A DNA stretch of 64,000 nt, taken from CAZGKX01 sp964525945. Lineage in GTDB: Bacteria > Pseudomonadota > Gammaproteobacteria > Legionellales > Legionellaceae. Both the position numbers and the translations under genes were made by a program. Shown piece by piece: positions 1-9,073 of the stretch (position 1 is its first letter; each line of letters opens with the position of its first letter). The notes beneath the pieces were generated by a model. The model saw only the letters and a list, made by a program, of their open reading frames with translations, was not told where the DNA came from and searched no databases. The DNA is taken from positions 1-64,000 of the forward strand of contig CAZGKX010000004.1 in NCBI GenBank assembly GCA_964525945.1, in the 5' to 3' direction.

Positions 1-1
1 G

Positions 2-997
2 GGTGAAGTAGGCATTGTCTTTTTATTGTTTTTATTAGGCCTCCATCTGCAACCTCAAAACCTGATTCATATGTTGAAAAAGGTGACGTGGATTGCCACA
101 TTCAGCTCGATTTTATTTGCGGTTATTGCTTATTTCATTGGCCGTTGGTTTGGTCTTTCTGTAACCGAGTCTTGGGTGCTGGGCGCTTCCATGATGTTCT
201 CAAGCACCATCATCGGCTTGAAACTGTTGCCAACCACCATTTTACACCATCAACACACCGGCGAGGTGATGATCAGCGTGCTCTTGATGCAAGATCTGAT
301 TGCCATTGTGGTGCTTATTTTAATCAATGGCGCTCAATTGAGTGGTGGAATCAGTTGGCATGATTTGCTGTTGGTTTGTGTTGCGCTTCCCGCACTGATT
401 CTTTTTGCTTTTTTAGTTGAACGATACATATTGGTTAAGCTATTGGCACATTTCGATCGAACACAGGAATATGTATTTTTGCTGTCGATTGGTTGGTGTT
501 TGGGCATGTCTGTGTTAGCCATCGAGCTAGGTTTGTCAGAAGACATTGGCGCGTTTGTTGCGGGTGTTGCATTAGCAGCGAGTCCTATTTCGCTGTTTAT
601 TGCTGAAAGCTTAAAACCGCTACGTGATTTTTTCCTGGTGATGTTTTTCTTTTCGGTGGGTGCTACATTTAATTTTGGCTTTGCTGCTCAAGTGGTGATT
701 CCTGCTTGTATATTGGCACTGTTGATGTTGGTCGTAAAACCCCTTTGCTTTCGATTATTGTTTAGCAAGGCAGGAGAAAAAAAGCACGTTGCCAAAGAAG
801 TGGGTGTGCGATTGGGTCAAGCCAGTGAATTCTCATTGTTGGTGGCAAGCATTGCGTTAAGTACAAAATTGATATCGGATGTAGCATCTAATCTTATTCA
901 AGCAACGACAATTCTGACATTTATTGTTTCATCCTATGTGGTGGTATTAAAATACCCAACCCCCATGTCGTTGTCTGATAAAATGCGCAGAGATTAA
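2..997 (+). CDS. Kef-type cation/proton antiporter, membrane domain (5' truncated)
   Basis: The frame is open from the first bases of the window, so the true start lies upstream. The visible 331 residues are almost entirely hydrophobic, with about ten membrane segments. They contain the CPA2 signature 'GEVGIVFLLFLLGL' near the left edge, a 'MMFSSTIIGLKLL' segment, and 'EDIGAFVAGVALA' and 'RLGQASEFSLLVA' further on, all typical of monovalent cation:proton antiporter-2 (KefB/YbaL-like) proteins of the inner membrane. The protein ends just after the last helix ('MSLSDKMRRD'), so it lacks the C-terminal RCK/TrkA-N nucleotide-binding domain of true KefB/KefC. The family is clear, but the ion and any gating partner cannot be told from this fragment. 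Confidence 0.85.
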   Translation, partial: GEVGIVFLLFLLGLHLQPQNLIHMLKKVTWIATFSSILFAVIAYFIGRWFGLSVTESWVLGASMMFSSTIIGLKLLPTTILHHQHTGEVMISVLLMQDLIAIVVLILINGAQLSGGISWHDLLLVCVALPALILFAFLVERYILVKLLAHFDRTQEYVFLLSIGWCLGMSVLAIELGLSEDIGAFVAGVALAASPISLFIAESLKPLRDFFLVMFFFSVGATFNFGFAAQVVIPACILALLMLVVKPLCFRLLFSKAGEKKHVAKEVGVRLGQASEFSLLVASIALSTKLISDVASNLIQATTILTFIVSSYVVVLKYPTPMSLSDKMRRD

Positions 998-1027
998 AAC
1001 CTTTGCCATTAAGAGTTTAACCACAAA

Positions 1028-1429
1028 ATGAGTCGCATTATGCATAAATTTGTTCTCATCATGATTGGCTGTTTTTTAACGACCATGCTTGGTTCTTGCA
1101 GCAGTTATCAAACAATGGTCAATCATGCGCAGCAAAAGACCGCCTGCAAAACTATATGCCAAGAGCGCTTTCATAGCTGTCGACAACGTTGTCACAACAG
1201 TTATCAGCAATGCAATATGAATGCTTATGATGAGGCGATTCAACGTTATAAACAATACAAACATGAGCAATGCGTTAAAGGGGAAAGTGTGGTTCTTGAG
1301 TTGAAATCCTTCCGTGATCCACTACAATGCATCAAAATCACCTGCGAGTGCTCTGCTGATTTGCTTGTTTGCAAACAGTCTTGTGCAGGAAAAATTCGAA
1401 AACGTCTGCAAGTACCACCAGCTTGCTAA
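1028..1429 (+). CDS. Small Cys-rich putative lipoprotein
   Basis: This is a 133-residue protein with a hydrophobic N-terminal segment ending in a lipobox-like 'LGSC' (Cys24), suggesting signal-peptidase II processing and lipid anchoring. The mature part is rich in Cys, with spacing such as 'CKTICQERFHSC' followed by 'RQRC', and a second Cys group near the C-terminus. Disulfide bonding in the periplasm or at the outer membrane is therefore likely. A second Met at codon 5 (1040) is an equally possible start. The gene sits 15 bases upstream of aceE on the same strand, but nothing links it to pyruvate dehydrogenase. I do not recognise the family. Confidence 0.7.
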   Translation: MSRIMHKFVLIMIGCFLTTMLGSCSSYQTMVNHAQQKTACKTICQERFHSCRQRCHNSYQQCNMNAYDEAIQRYKQYKHEQCVKGESVVLELKSFRDPLQCIKITCECSADLLVCKQSCAGKIRKRLQVPPAC

Positions 1430-1444
1430 CATCAAGGAACATAC

Positions 1445-4126
1445 ATGGTTAATCAGAACAAAAATGACATTGATCCAATAGAAACACGTGAATGGTTAGA
1501 TGCTTTGAACGCGATCATTGCGAATGATGGGGATGAACGTGCCGCTTACATCATTCAAGAGTTGATCAATAAAGCCAATGCGCAAGGAATTCAATTACCC
1601 AATAGTGTTTATACCCCTTACCGCAACACCATAAAACCCTACGAAGAAAAACAAATGCCACCGGACGAGGGCATGGTTAAACGCATCGGTGCTTTGATAC
1701 GTTGGAATGCGGTTGCCATGGTTCTTCGTGCCGGCAAATATGCATCTGAATTGGGCGGACATATTGCTTCTTATGCATCATCGTCCACTTTATATGAAAC
1801 AGGATTTAATTATTTTTTCAAGGGCCCTAATCGCGAAAATGGCGGTGATTTGTTGTATATACAAGGCCACTCATCACCAGGTATTTACGCACGGGCTTTT
1901 TTAGAAGGGCGGTTATCAGAGCAACAACTCGATAAATTTAGACAAGAGGTCGAAGTCGATGGTTTGTCTTCGTACCCACATCCATGGCTCATGAATAATT
2001 TTTGGCAATTTCCCACGGTTTCTATGGGTTTAGGGCCGCTGCAAGCCATATACCAAGCCCGTTTTTTAAAATACTTGGAAAATCGTGGCCTCATCAAGTT
2101 GGATGGCCGTAAAGTTTGGGCGTTTCTTGGTGACGGGGAAATGGATGAGCCAGAATCACTGGGTGCCCTCACCATTGCTGCTCGAGAAAAATTAGACAAT
2201 CTTATTTTTGTGGTGAATTGCAATTTACAACGGTTGGACGGGCCAGTACGAGGCAATTCAAAAATTATTCAAGAATTGGAAGGTGTTTTTCACGGTGCTG
2301 GCTGGAACGTGATCAAAGTTATTTGGGGTGGTCGTTGGGATCCATTGTTTGCGCATGATAAACAAGGCTTGATGCAAAAACGTATGGAAGAATGCGTGGA
2401 TGGTGATTACCAAGCTTATAAAGCCAAAGACGGAGCTTTTGTTCGCGAACATTTCTTTGGGCAGTACCCTGAGTTGAAAAAGATGGTGGAGCATTTGTCG
2501 GATGATGAAATTTGGCGTCTAAATCGAGGTGGCCATGATTCTCAAAAAGTTTATGCAGCGTATGCTCAAGCCGTTGAAAATAAAGGCAGTCCCACCATTA
2601 TTTTGGCCAAGACAGTGAAAGGCTATGGGATGGGATCTGCGGGCGAAGGCATGAACATTACCCATCAACAAAAGAAAATGAGCATTGAACATTTGCGTGC
2701 TTTCAGAGATCGATTCAGCATTCCGATCAGCGATGAACACATCACTGAGATCCCGTTTTACCGCCCCTCAGAAGATAGTCCTGAAATTAAATTTTTGCGT
2801 AAACAACGCGAAGCATTGGGTGGTTACTTGCCATCACGCAGCACTGAATGTGAAGGTTTGAAAGTGCCTGATTTAGCTGCTTTTTCGGCGGTCACTAAAA
2901 ATTTAGGTGAACGCGAAATTTCAACCACCATGGCTTTTGTTCGTATTTTATCCACTCTTTTGAAAGATAAACAGATCGGCAATCGCATTGTACCGATTGT
3001 ACCCGACGAAAGCCGAACATTTGGCATGGAAGGCTTGTTTCGACAAATTGGCATTTATTCGCCTGTTGGACAGTTGTATACACCGGTTGATCATGATCAA
3101 GTGATGTATTATCGCGAAGCACGTGATGGTCAAATATTAGAAGAAGGTATCAATGAAGCGGGGGCATTTTGCTCTTGGATGGCGGCGGCAACATCCTATA
3201 GTTCCAACAAATTGGCCATGATACCGTTCTACATCTATTATTCTACCTATCTATTCTATTCTATTATTACCTATCTNNNNNNNNNNGTATTGGCTTGGGC
3301 AGCAGGCGACATGCAGGCACGAGGGTTTTTATTAGGAGGAACCGCAGGTAGAACCACTCTTGCCGGTGAGGGGCTGCAGCATCAAGATGGCCACAGCCAT
3401 ATTATGTCATCCACTATTCCCAATTGTGTGTCTTATGATCCCACCTATGCTTATGAACTTGCTGTCATTATTCAACATGGTTTGGAACGTATGTATACAA
3501 AGCAAGAGAATGTGTTTTATTACATAACGGTCATGAATGAGAATTATCAACATCCTGATATGCCCGAAGGTGTTGAGGACGGCATTTTAAAAGGGATGTA
3601 TTTGTTGCGCGAGCCCAAGAACAAAGCCAAACACCATCTGCAACTTTTAGGAAGTGGTACGATTTTACGTGAAGTCATTGAAGCCGCTCACGTGCTTGAA
3701 AAAGATTATTCAGTTACAGCGGACATTTGGAGTGTAACCAGTTTTAATGAATTGCGCCGTGATGGTTTGGCCATAGAGCGTTATAACCGTATGCATCCTG
3801 AACAATCTCCCAAGCAAAGCTATGTGGAGCAACAATTGGAAGGCCGTAAAGGACCTGTCATTGCAGCCACTGATTATATGCGGCTTTATGCGGATCAAAT
3901 TCGTCCCTATGTGAAAGCATCTTATACCACGTTGGGCACGGATGGTTATGGACGTAGTGATACTCGACAGCAGCTGCGCCACTTTTTTGAAGTGGATACC
4001 AAGTTCATTGTTATTGCTGCATTGAATGCATTGGCAGACCAAGGCGATATCCCAAAATCAGTCGTCACCGATGCTATGAAGCGCTTTAACATCAATGCAG
4101 AGAAAACAGATCCTGTGACAATTTAA
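1445..4126 (+). CDS. aceE: Pyruvate dehydrogenase E1 component (interrupted by an N gap)
   Basis: This is the homodimeric E1 subunit of the pyruvate dehydrogenase complex, which decarboxylates pyruvate with thiamine diphosphate and passes the acetyl group to lipoyl-E2. It is about 893 residues here against 887 in E. coli. The ThDP/Mg motif 'GDGEMDEPES' lies near residue 228 and is followed by 'NCNLQRLDGPVRGN'. 'GRTTLAGEGLQHQDGHSH' is the conserved C-terminal-half motif. A run of ten N (3277-3286) interrupts the gene after 'PFYIYYS'. The bases just before it are a CTATT-rich low-complexity string, and the expected family segment (MFGFQRxGD) is missing, so the break looks like an assembly defect. 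It heads aceE-aceF-lpdA. An 'aagga' ribosome site precedes the ATG. Confidence 0.95.
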   Translation: MVNQNKNDIDPIETREWLDALNAIIANDGDERAAYIIQELINKANAQGIQLPNSVYTPYRNTIKPYEEKQMPPDEGMVKRIGALIRWNAVAMVLRAGKYASELGGHIASYASSSTLYETGFNYFFKGPNRENGGDLLYIQGHSSPGIYARAFLEGRLSEQQLDKFRQEVEVDGLSSYPHPWLMNNFWQFPTVSMGLGPLQAIYQARFLKYLENRGLIKLDGRKVWAFLGDGEMDEPESLGALTIAAREKLDNLIFVVNCNLQRLDGPVRGNSKIIQELEGVFHGAGWNVIKVIWGGRWDPLFAHDKQGLMQKRMEECVDGDYQAYKAKDGAFVREHFFGQYPELKKMVEHLSDDEIWRLNRGGHDSQKVYAAYAQAVENKGSPTIILAKTVKGYGMGSAGEGMNITHQQKKMSIEHLRAFRDRFSIPISDEHITEIPFYRPSEDSPEIKFLRKQREALGGYLPSRSTECEGLKVPDLAAFSAVTKNLGEREISTTMAFVRILSTLLKDKQIGNRIVPIVPDESRTFGMEGLFRQIGIYSPVGQLYTPVDHDQVMYYREARDGQILEEGINEAGAFCSWMAAATSYSSNKLAMIPFYIYYSTYLFYSIITYXXXXVLAWAAGDMQARGFLLGGTAGRTTLAGEGLQHQDGHSHIMSSTIPNCVSYDPTYAYELAVIIQHGLERMYTKQENVFYYITVMNENYQHPDMPEGVEDGILKGMYLLREPKNKAKHHLQLLGSGTILREVIEAAHVLEKDYSVTADIWSVTSFNELRRDGLAIERYNRMHPEQSPKQSYVEQQLEGRKGPVIAATDYMRLYADQIRPYVKASYTTLGTDGYGRSDTRQQLRHFFEVDTKFIVIAALNALADQGDIPKSVVTDAMKRFNINAEKTDPVTI
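3277..3286. other. Assembly gap (10 N) inside aceE
   Basis: Ten consecutive N lie within aceE. The preceding 30 or so bases are an imprecise CTATT/CTATCT repeat that does not encode the conserved AceE residues expected here, so both the gap and its left flank are suspect. Ten is probably a placeholder and not a measured length. Confidence 0.95.
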
Positions 4127-4167
4127 CCCGACTCTTGTTGAGCTACAAAAGGTATGGTGAGGACTAT

Positions 4168-5466
4168 ATGGCCGTAGAAAAAGAAATAAAAGTGCCTGAC
4201 ATTGGTGGTGCTTCGAATGTGGATGTGATTGAAATTCTGGTGCAAATTGGAGATACCATTGACATTGACACCCCTTTAATCACACTTGAATCCGATAAAG
4301 CAAGCATGGAAATACCTTCGTCTTCGGCAGGTATTGTACAAGCGATTAAAGTAAAATTAGGCGACAAGTTGTCTGAAGGAGATGCTATTTTAACCGTAAA
4401 AACGGATGAAAATACGACACCCGAAAGCACTTCTGAGAAAAAAATCGATTCAACGACGACCAAAGAGCCTGCTGAAAAAATGCCTGTTGTTGAGGAAGAG
4501 AAAAAGACAGCAGCAATTGAGGCGCCTGTTAAATCCGCCCAAGAAACCCCCATCTCGGATGAAGATGCTGCGCTGATTGCGGCAGGCCCTTCGGCCAGGC
4601 GATTGGCGTTTACATTAGGCGTTAATCTATCAGATGTAATGGGCAGTGGTCGAAAATCACGCATCAGCACAGAGGATATAGAGCAATACGTTAAACAGAA
4701 ATTAAATGCCCAAACCACTGCGAGTGGTTTATCGGTTGCTGCGGCACCGCAGATAGATTTTAGCAAATTTGGTGCGATCGAAAGCAAACCTTTGAATAAA
4801 ATTAAACGTTTAACCGGTGCAAATGTTCACCGTTCCTGGGTGACTGTCCCGCACGTAACTCAATTTGATGATGCCGATATCACCGATTTGGAATCGTTTA
4901 GAAAATCAGAAATGGCAAAGCTTCAAAACAGTGATATTAAATTAACGCTGTTGGCGTTTGTGTGCAAAGTTGTTAGCAAAGCATTGCAGGTTTTCCCTCA
5001 ATTCAATGCTTCACTGGATGCCAAAGGTGAAAATTTAATTTACAAACAGTATTACCACATCGGTATCGCTGTGGAAACTCCAAACGGCTTGGTTGTCCCT
5101 GTTATCAAAGACGTGGATCAACGCACAGTGGGTGAAATTGCTAAAGAAATGTCTCGTTTAAGCAGTAAAGCCCGCGATAAGGGCTTAATGCCGAACGATA
5201 TGAATGGCGGTACGTTCACGATTTCGAGCCTAGGGGGAATTGGAGGCCGAGCATTTACGCCGATTGTTAACAGTCCGGAAGTTGCCATTTTAGGTTTATC
5301 ACGTTCCAGCATACAACCTGTGTATCAAAACGGTGAATTCGTACCAAGACTCATGTTGCCTTTATCATTGTCGTACGATCATCGTGTGATTGATGGTGCA
5401 GAGGCTGCTCGATTCACGCGTTACCTCAGTGAAAGTTTAAGTGATATTCGCCGTATATTAATATAA
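4168..5466 (+). CDS. aceF: Dihydrolipoyllysine acetyltransferase (PDH E2)
   Basis: This is the core E2 subunit of pyruvate dehydrogenase, which transfers acetyl from lipoyllysine to CoA. There is a single N-terminal lipoyl domain with 'ESDKASMEI', making Lys44 the predicted lipoylation site. A Glu/Lys/Thr/Pro-rich linker runs from about 80 to 135. The peripheral subunit-binding domain is about 140-175 ('PSARRLAFTLGVNLSDV'). The catalytic acetyltransferase domain ends with 'DHRVIDG' (His405, Asp409). At 432 residues with one lipoyl domain it is shorter than the three-lipoyl E. coli enzyme. I chose the ATG at 4168 because 'ggtgagga' lies just upstream; an in-frame TTG at 4135 would add 11 residues that do not look like the family. 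Confidence 0.95.
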   Translation: MAVEKEIKVPDIGGASNVDVIEILVQIGDTIDIDTPLITLESDKASMEIPSSSAGIVQAIKVKLGDKLSEGDAILTVKTDENTTPESTSEKKIDSTTTKEPAEKMPVVEEEKKTAAIEAPVKSAQETPISDEDAALIAAGPSARRLAFTLGVNLSDVMGSGRKSRISTEDIEQYVKQKLNAQTTASGLSVAAAPQIDFSKFGAIESKPLNKIKRLTGANVHRSWVTVPHVTQFDDADITDLESFRKSEMAKLQNSDIKLTLLAFVCKVVSKALQVFPQFNASLDAKGENLIYKQYYHIGIAVETPNGLVVPVIKDVDQRTVGEIAKEMSRLSSKARDKGLMPNDMNGGTFTISSLGGIGGRAFTPIVNSPEVAILGLSRSSIQPVYQNGEFVPRLMLPLSLSYDHRVIDGAEAARFTRYLSESLSDIRRILI

Positions 5467-5490
5467 AAATAATGATAAGAGGTTTTTTCC

Positions 5491-6915
5491 ATGACAAAGC
5501 AAATTAAAACAGAGGTCCTTGTAATTGGCAGTGGTCCTGGTGGTTACACCGCGGCGTTTAGAGCGGCTGATTTAGGTAAAAAAGTGGTGTTGGTGGAACG
5601 TTTCGATACCTTGGGCGGTGTTTGTTTAAACGTGGGTTGTATTCCTTCCAAAGCATTGCTGCACATTGCTAAAGTGCTTGATGAGTCCCATGAAATGGCA
5701 GCCCAAGGCGTTGTTTTTGGTCAACCGACCTTGGATCGGGAAAAAATTGTGGGCTGGAAAAGCTCAGTGGTTAAAAAATTAACCGGTGGATTAAATGCAT
5801 TAGCAAAACAACGAAAAGTTGAAGTTGTTGTTGGGCATGCTCACTTTTCTGGTGCGCACCAAGTGATTGTGGATGGCAAAGAAGGTCCTGTGACCATTGA
5901 TTTTGAACATGCCATTATTGCGGTCGGTAGTGAATCAGTGAGTTTACCCTTTATTCCCGAAGATAAACGTATTTTTAGCTCAACCGGCGCACTCGAATTA
6001 GCTGACATCAAAGGCAATTTACTGGTTTTAGGTGGCGGTATTATTGGCTTGGAAATGGCCACAGTCTATTCGGCATTAGGGGTTGAAGTAACGGTCGTCG
6101 AATTCATGGATCAGCTGATTCCTGGCGCGGATGCAGATTTGGTCAGTGTCTTGCAAAAACGCATGGCCAAGAAAGGCGTTAAATTCCTGTTGAAGACAAA
6201 AGTAACGGCCATGGATGCTAAAAAAGATGGAATCCACGTTTCAATGGACGGTGAACATGCGACCGAAAAACCATTATGCTTTCAACAAGTGCTGGTGGCC
6301 GTGGGAAGAAAACCAAACGGTGGCAACATTGATGCGAATAAAGCGGGTGTTCAGGTTGATGAACGTGGCTTTATTGCTGTGGATAAACAAATGCGTACCA
6401 ATGTTTCCCATATTTTTGCCATTGGCGATGTTGTGGGACAACCGATGTTAGCGCATAAAGCAATCCCTGAAGGCAAAGTCGCTGCCGAAGTCATTTGTGG
6501 CATGAAACATTTCTTTGATCCTAAATGCATCGCTAGCGTTGCCTACACCGATCCTGAACTTGCCTGGGTGGGTTTGACTGAAAAAGAAGCCAAAGCCCAA
6601 GGCGTTGCTTATGAAAAAGCGACATTCCCGTGGGCGGCCAGTGGCCGGGCATTGAGCATGGGGCGCGAAGAAGGCATGACCAAATTGTTATTCTGTTCCA
6701 AAAGCAAGCGCATCTTAGGGGCTGGCATTGTTGGTATTAATGCGGGTGAATTGATTGCTGAGACCGCACTGGCTATCGAAATGGGTTGTGATGTGGAAGA
6801 CATCGCACTAACCATCCACCCGCATCCAACGTTATCGGAAACAATTGCGCAAGCATCGGAGATCTTCGAAGGCACAATCACCGATTTATACATGCCTAAA
6901 AAGAAAAAGGAATAA
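5491..6915 (+). CDS. lpdA: Dihydrolipoyl dehydrogenase (PDH E3)
   Basis: This FAD-dependent disulfide oxidoreductase reoxidises dihydrolipoyl groups of pyruvate (and probably 2-oxoglutarate) dehydrogenase with NAD+. It has 474 residues, the normal length. The N-terminal FAD motif is 'VIGSGPGGYTAAFRAA'. The redox-active disulfide is Cys45/Cys50 in 'GGVCLNVGCIPSK'. A second dinucleotide fold occurs at 'LGGGIIGLEMATVYSALG'. The second FAD site is 'FAIGDVVGQPMLAHKA', and the C-terminal active-site pair is in 'HPHPTLSE' (His445, Glu450). It lies 25 bases downstream of aceF and is presumably co-transcribed. The C-terminus ends in a Lys-rich tail. Confidence 0.97.
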   Translation: MTKQIKTEVLVIGSGPGGYTAAFRAADLGKKVVLVERFDTLGGVCLNVGCIPSKALLHIAKVLDESHEMAAQGVVFGQPTLDREKIVGWKSSVVKKLTGGLNALAKQRKVEVVVGHAHFSGAHQVIVDGKEGPVTIDFEHAIIAVGSESVSLPFIPEDKRIFSSTGALELADIKGNLLVLGGGIIGLEMATVYSALGVEVTVVEFMDQLIPGADADLVSVLQKRMAKKGVKFLLKTKVTAMDAKKDGIHVSMDGEHATEKPLCFQQVLVAVGRKPNGGNIDANKAGVQVDERGFIAVDKQMRTNVSHIFAIGDVVGQPMLAHKAIPEGKVAAEVICGMKHFFDPKCIASVAYTDPELAWVGLTEKEAKAQGVAYEKATFPWAASGRALSMGREEGMTKLLFCSKSKRILGAGIVGINAGELIAETALAIEMGCDVEDIALTIHPHPTLSETIAQASEIFEGTITDLYMPKKKKE

Positions 6916-6977
6916 TTTTTCGATTGTCCGAGCCGTGCCCGTAAGGAAGCGGTTCGGTATTACTTGTGTGAACCCAT

Positions 6978-7418
6978 ATGACACAAATACGTGCAATCCA
7001 GGCAAAAGATCTAAATAGGGTGCATACCATTGAATGTGCAGCCTATCCATCGCCTTGGAGTAAAGAGCTACTGCGCGATTGCATGCGAGCACAATTGGAT
7101 TTCCGGGTGTTAGAAATTGAATCCGGGGTCATTGTGGGGTATATCATCAGTCGCTACAAATTAAAAATTTGCCATATTCTCAATATAGGCATCCATCCAG
7201 ATTATCAAAACAAAGGCTATGGGCAAGCTATCCTTCAAGAGGTGCTCAACACATGCCCTCTAGAAATTCGTATTTTTTTACTTGATGTGCGTCCTAGCAA
7301 TGCACGCGCACTGCATATTTATAAAAAAATGGGTTTTTATTCAACGCGTGTTAAACGCGGTTATTACAGGGATCAACAGGGCATTGAAAATGCGTTGGTC
7401 ATGAAAAAAGAGCGATAA
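6978..7418 (+). CDS. rimI: Ribosomal protein S18-alanine N-acetyltransferase (GNAT)
   Basis: This 146-residue GNAT protein has a RimI-like length and layout: 'ECAAYPSPWS' near the N-terminus, the acetyl-CoA loop 'IGIHPDYQNKGYGQAIL' (the R/QxxGxG/A type), 'LDVRPSNARALHIYKKMGF', and a C-terminal 'VKRGYYRDQQGIENALVM'. RimI acetylates the N-terminal alanine of ribosomal protein S18 in the cytoplasm. It follows lpdA by 62 bases and precedes ogt by 20, so it may share transcription with either. Another narrow-specificity GNAT cannot be fully excluded. Confidence 0.85.
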   Translation: MTQIRAIQAKDLNRVHTIECAAYPSPWSKELLRDCMRAQLDFRVLEIESGVIVGYIISRYKLKICHILNIGIHPDYQNKGYGQAILQEVLNTCPLEIRIFLLDVRPSNARALHIYKKMGFYSTRVKRGYYRDQQGIENALVMKKER

Positions 7419-7438
7419 AATACGTTTGACTTATAACC

Positions 7439-8005
7439 ATGGTGAAGAATTTCGTGTATAAATTTATGATGATGAACTCCCCAGTAGGCCATTTGAAGTT
7501 GGTAGGAAGTGAGCATGGTCTAGCGGGTGTATTATGGGAAAATGACAATCCGCAGCGTGTTCGTCTCGATCCTCAAGTGTTTGATGATACAGCGCCTATT
7601 TTAAAAGAGACCGAGAAGCAGCTTAGCGAATTTTTTGACGGTAAACGAACAGCATTTAATCTTCCACTCGATTTCAATGGGACTGTCTTTCAAAAAGCGG
7701 TATGGATGGAACTGTTAAACATTCCGTTTGGAAAACTTCGAACGTATGGTGAAATAGCAAAATTAATTGGTCGCCCAAATGCAGTACGAGCAGTAGGGGC
7801 TGCAAATGGAAAAAATCCCATTTCTATTATTGCGCCTTGTCATCGAGTCATTGGTAGCAATGGGTCGTTAACTGGATTTGCTGGTGGTTGTGAGATTAAA
7901 GCAATTCTTCTTAAATTTGAAGGCCATCTTATCGATGATCCCATGGGTATTCCTTATAATCGTTTGACACAAATTAAGGGACAGAGATCCCTTTATGTGC
8001 CTTAA
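7439..8005 (+). CDS. ogt: Methylated-DNA--protein-cysteine methyltransferase
   Basis: This suicidal repair protein transfers alkyl groups from O6-alkylguanine (and O4-alkylthymine) in DNA to its own cysteine. The active site 'PCHRVIG' places the acceptor at Cys134. The DNA-binding helix region reads 'VRAVGAANGKNPISII', with the Arg finger and Asn hinge of the family, and 'FGKLRTYGEIAKLIGRPNAV' precedes it. At 188 residues it is a stand-alone enzyme (Ogt type) without the Ada N-terminal regulator. It ends 30 bases from a convergent kinase-like gene. Confidence 0.93.
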   Translation: MVKNFVYKFMMMNSPVGHLKLVGSEHGLAGVLWENDNPQRVRLDPQVFDDTAPILKETEKQLSEFFDGKRTAFNLPLDFNGTVFQKAVWMELLNIPFGKLRTYGEIAKLIGRPNAVRAVGAANGKNPISIIAPCHRVIGSNGSLTGFAGGCEIKAILLKFEGHLIDDPMGIPYNRLTQIKGQRSLYVP

Positions 8006-8034
8006 GCGTAAACTCAATTTCAAAGCCCAATTTT

Positions 8035-8913
8035 TTATAGAAATCCGGTGCTTCCCATATTTTGATAATCCTCATAAACATCAAGAATAATCCGTTGAAC
8101 ATCCATGCCTTTGATAGGCCAACACAGCGCTTTCCAAAATGTCCATCCTAGTGCACGTATCCACGTATTTTGATCTAAGATAATCGATTTTTTAAAGGTC
8201 TCTCGACTTTCGCCGGTAAAGAAATTCCATGCAATGGCTAAATCACAGGCTGGATCTCCAATGGATAGTAGTCCGAAGTCAATGACAGCACAGAACTGGC
8301 TATTACGAACCAAAAGGTTACTTGTGGCAATGTCGCCATGAACCCAAACGGGTTTGTTTTCCCAATGTGATGCTAGCGCATCATGCCAAAGTCTCGTCGC
8401 AATCGCTTTTTCGCGAGTATCCTCAATTTTTGGTATCGCTATTTTCATTTCATTGTCATAAGCGGACAAAGCGCCACCACGATAAAAATTATGAGTGCCG
8501 GCTTCAGGACCATTTGTTGAATCTATGGATTGAAGCTCAGTTAGAAACTGTCCAAGATCATGTGCAAATTGATTCATATTAGAAACACGTTCAATGGATG
8601 CTGTTTCTCCCTCAATCCAACCATTAATCGACCAATGCCAAGGATACTCAGCATTTGGGTGTCCTAGCGCTACAGGCGTGGTAATTTGATAAGAAAGGTG
8701 TTTTGAAAGCTTAGGCAGCCATTGAAATTCCTTCAAAATTTGCGGGGCATAGTCTACACTGCTCGGCAAACGAACAAGCATTTCTTGCCCTAAATGGAAT
8801 GTTCGATTATCCCAACCATGAATGGCAACAGGGTTAATGGGCAAGTCCCTCCAATTTGGGAATTGTTCAGCAATTAATTTTTTTACTAACAAGGCATCAA
8901 TGTTCACAGGCAA
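8035..8913 (-). CDS. Aminoglycoside phosphotransferase-family kinase
   Basis: This 292-residue protein has the APH/choline-kinase fold. The catalytic Brenner motif is 'HGDIATSNLL' (Asp194, Asn199) and the metal-binding Asp is in 'IDFGLLSIGDPACDLA' (Asp212). The N-terminal ATP-binding half has 'WDNRTFHLGQEMLVRLP'. Close relatives are usually annotated as aminoglycoside phosphotransferases, but chromosomal members of this branch often have unknown small-molecule substrates, so resistance should not be assumed. It is convergent with ogt. The ATG at 8913 gives a normal N-terminus. Confidence 0.85.
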   Translation of the reverse strand: MPVNIDALLVKKLIAEQFPNWRDLPINPVAIHGWDNRTFHLGQEMLVRLPSSVDYAPQILKEFQWLPKLSKHLSYQITTPVALGHPNAEYPWHWSINGWIEGETASIERVSNMNQFAHDLGQFLTELQSIDSTNGPEAGTHNFYRGGALSAYDNEMKIAIPKIEDTREKAIATRLWHDALASHWENKPVWVHGDIATSNLLVRNSQFCAVIDFGLLSIGDPACDLAIAWNFFTGESRETFKKSIILDQNTWIRALGWTFWKALCWPIKGMDVQRIILDVYEDYQNMGSTGFL

Positions 8914-9073
8914 TTCCTAATACATTTATTTTTATTCTTTTCTAATCCGATATAATACGCTTATACACCAATGATAATCAAAAATGAGATGTTAATGACA
9001 ATAAAATGCTCGGTATTTATTAATGGGGGAAATTGGATGCGTGAGATCAATCACGGGATGATTCTGTTGCTCA

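Noticed and set aside
4164..4787. A 207-codon frame on the minus strand opposite aceF
   Set aside because: It is the complement of a strongly supported aceF, has low-complexity Ser/Ala composition and no ribosome site; it is a shadow frame.
6916..6977. Hairpin between lpdA and rimI (cgagccg / cggttcgg)
   Set aside because: The arms have mismatches and no U-run follows; too weak to call a terminator.
8035..8913. Calling the APH-like gene an antibiotic-resistance determinant
   Set aside because: Only the general APH kinase motifs are visible; there is no mobile context and no match to a known resistance subtype by eye.
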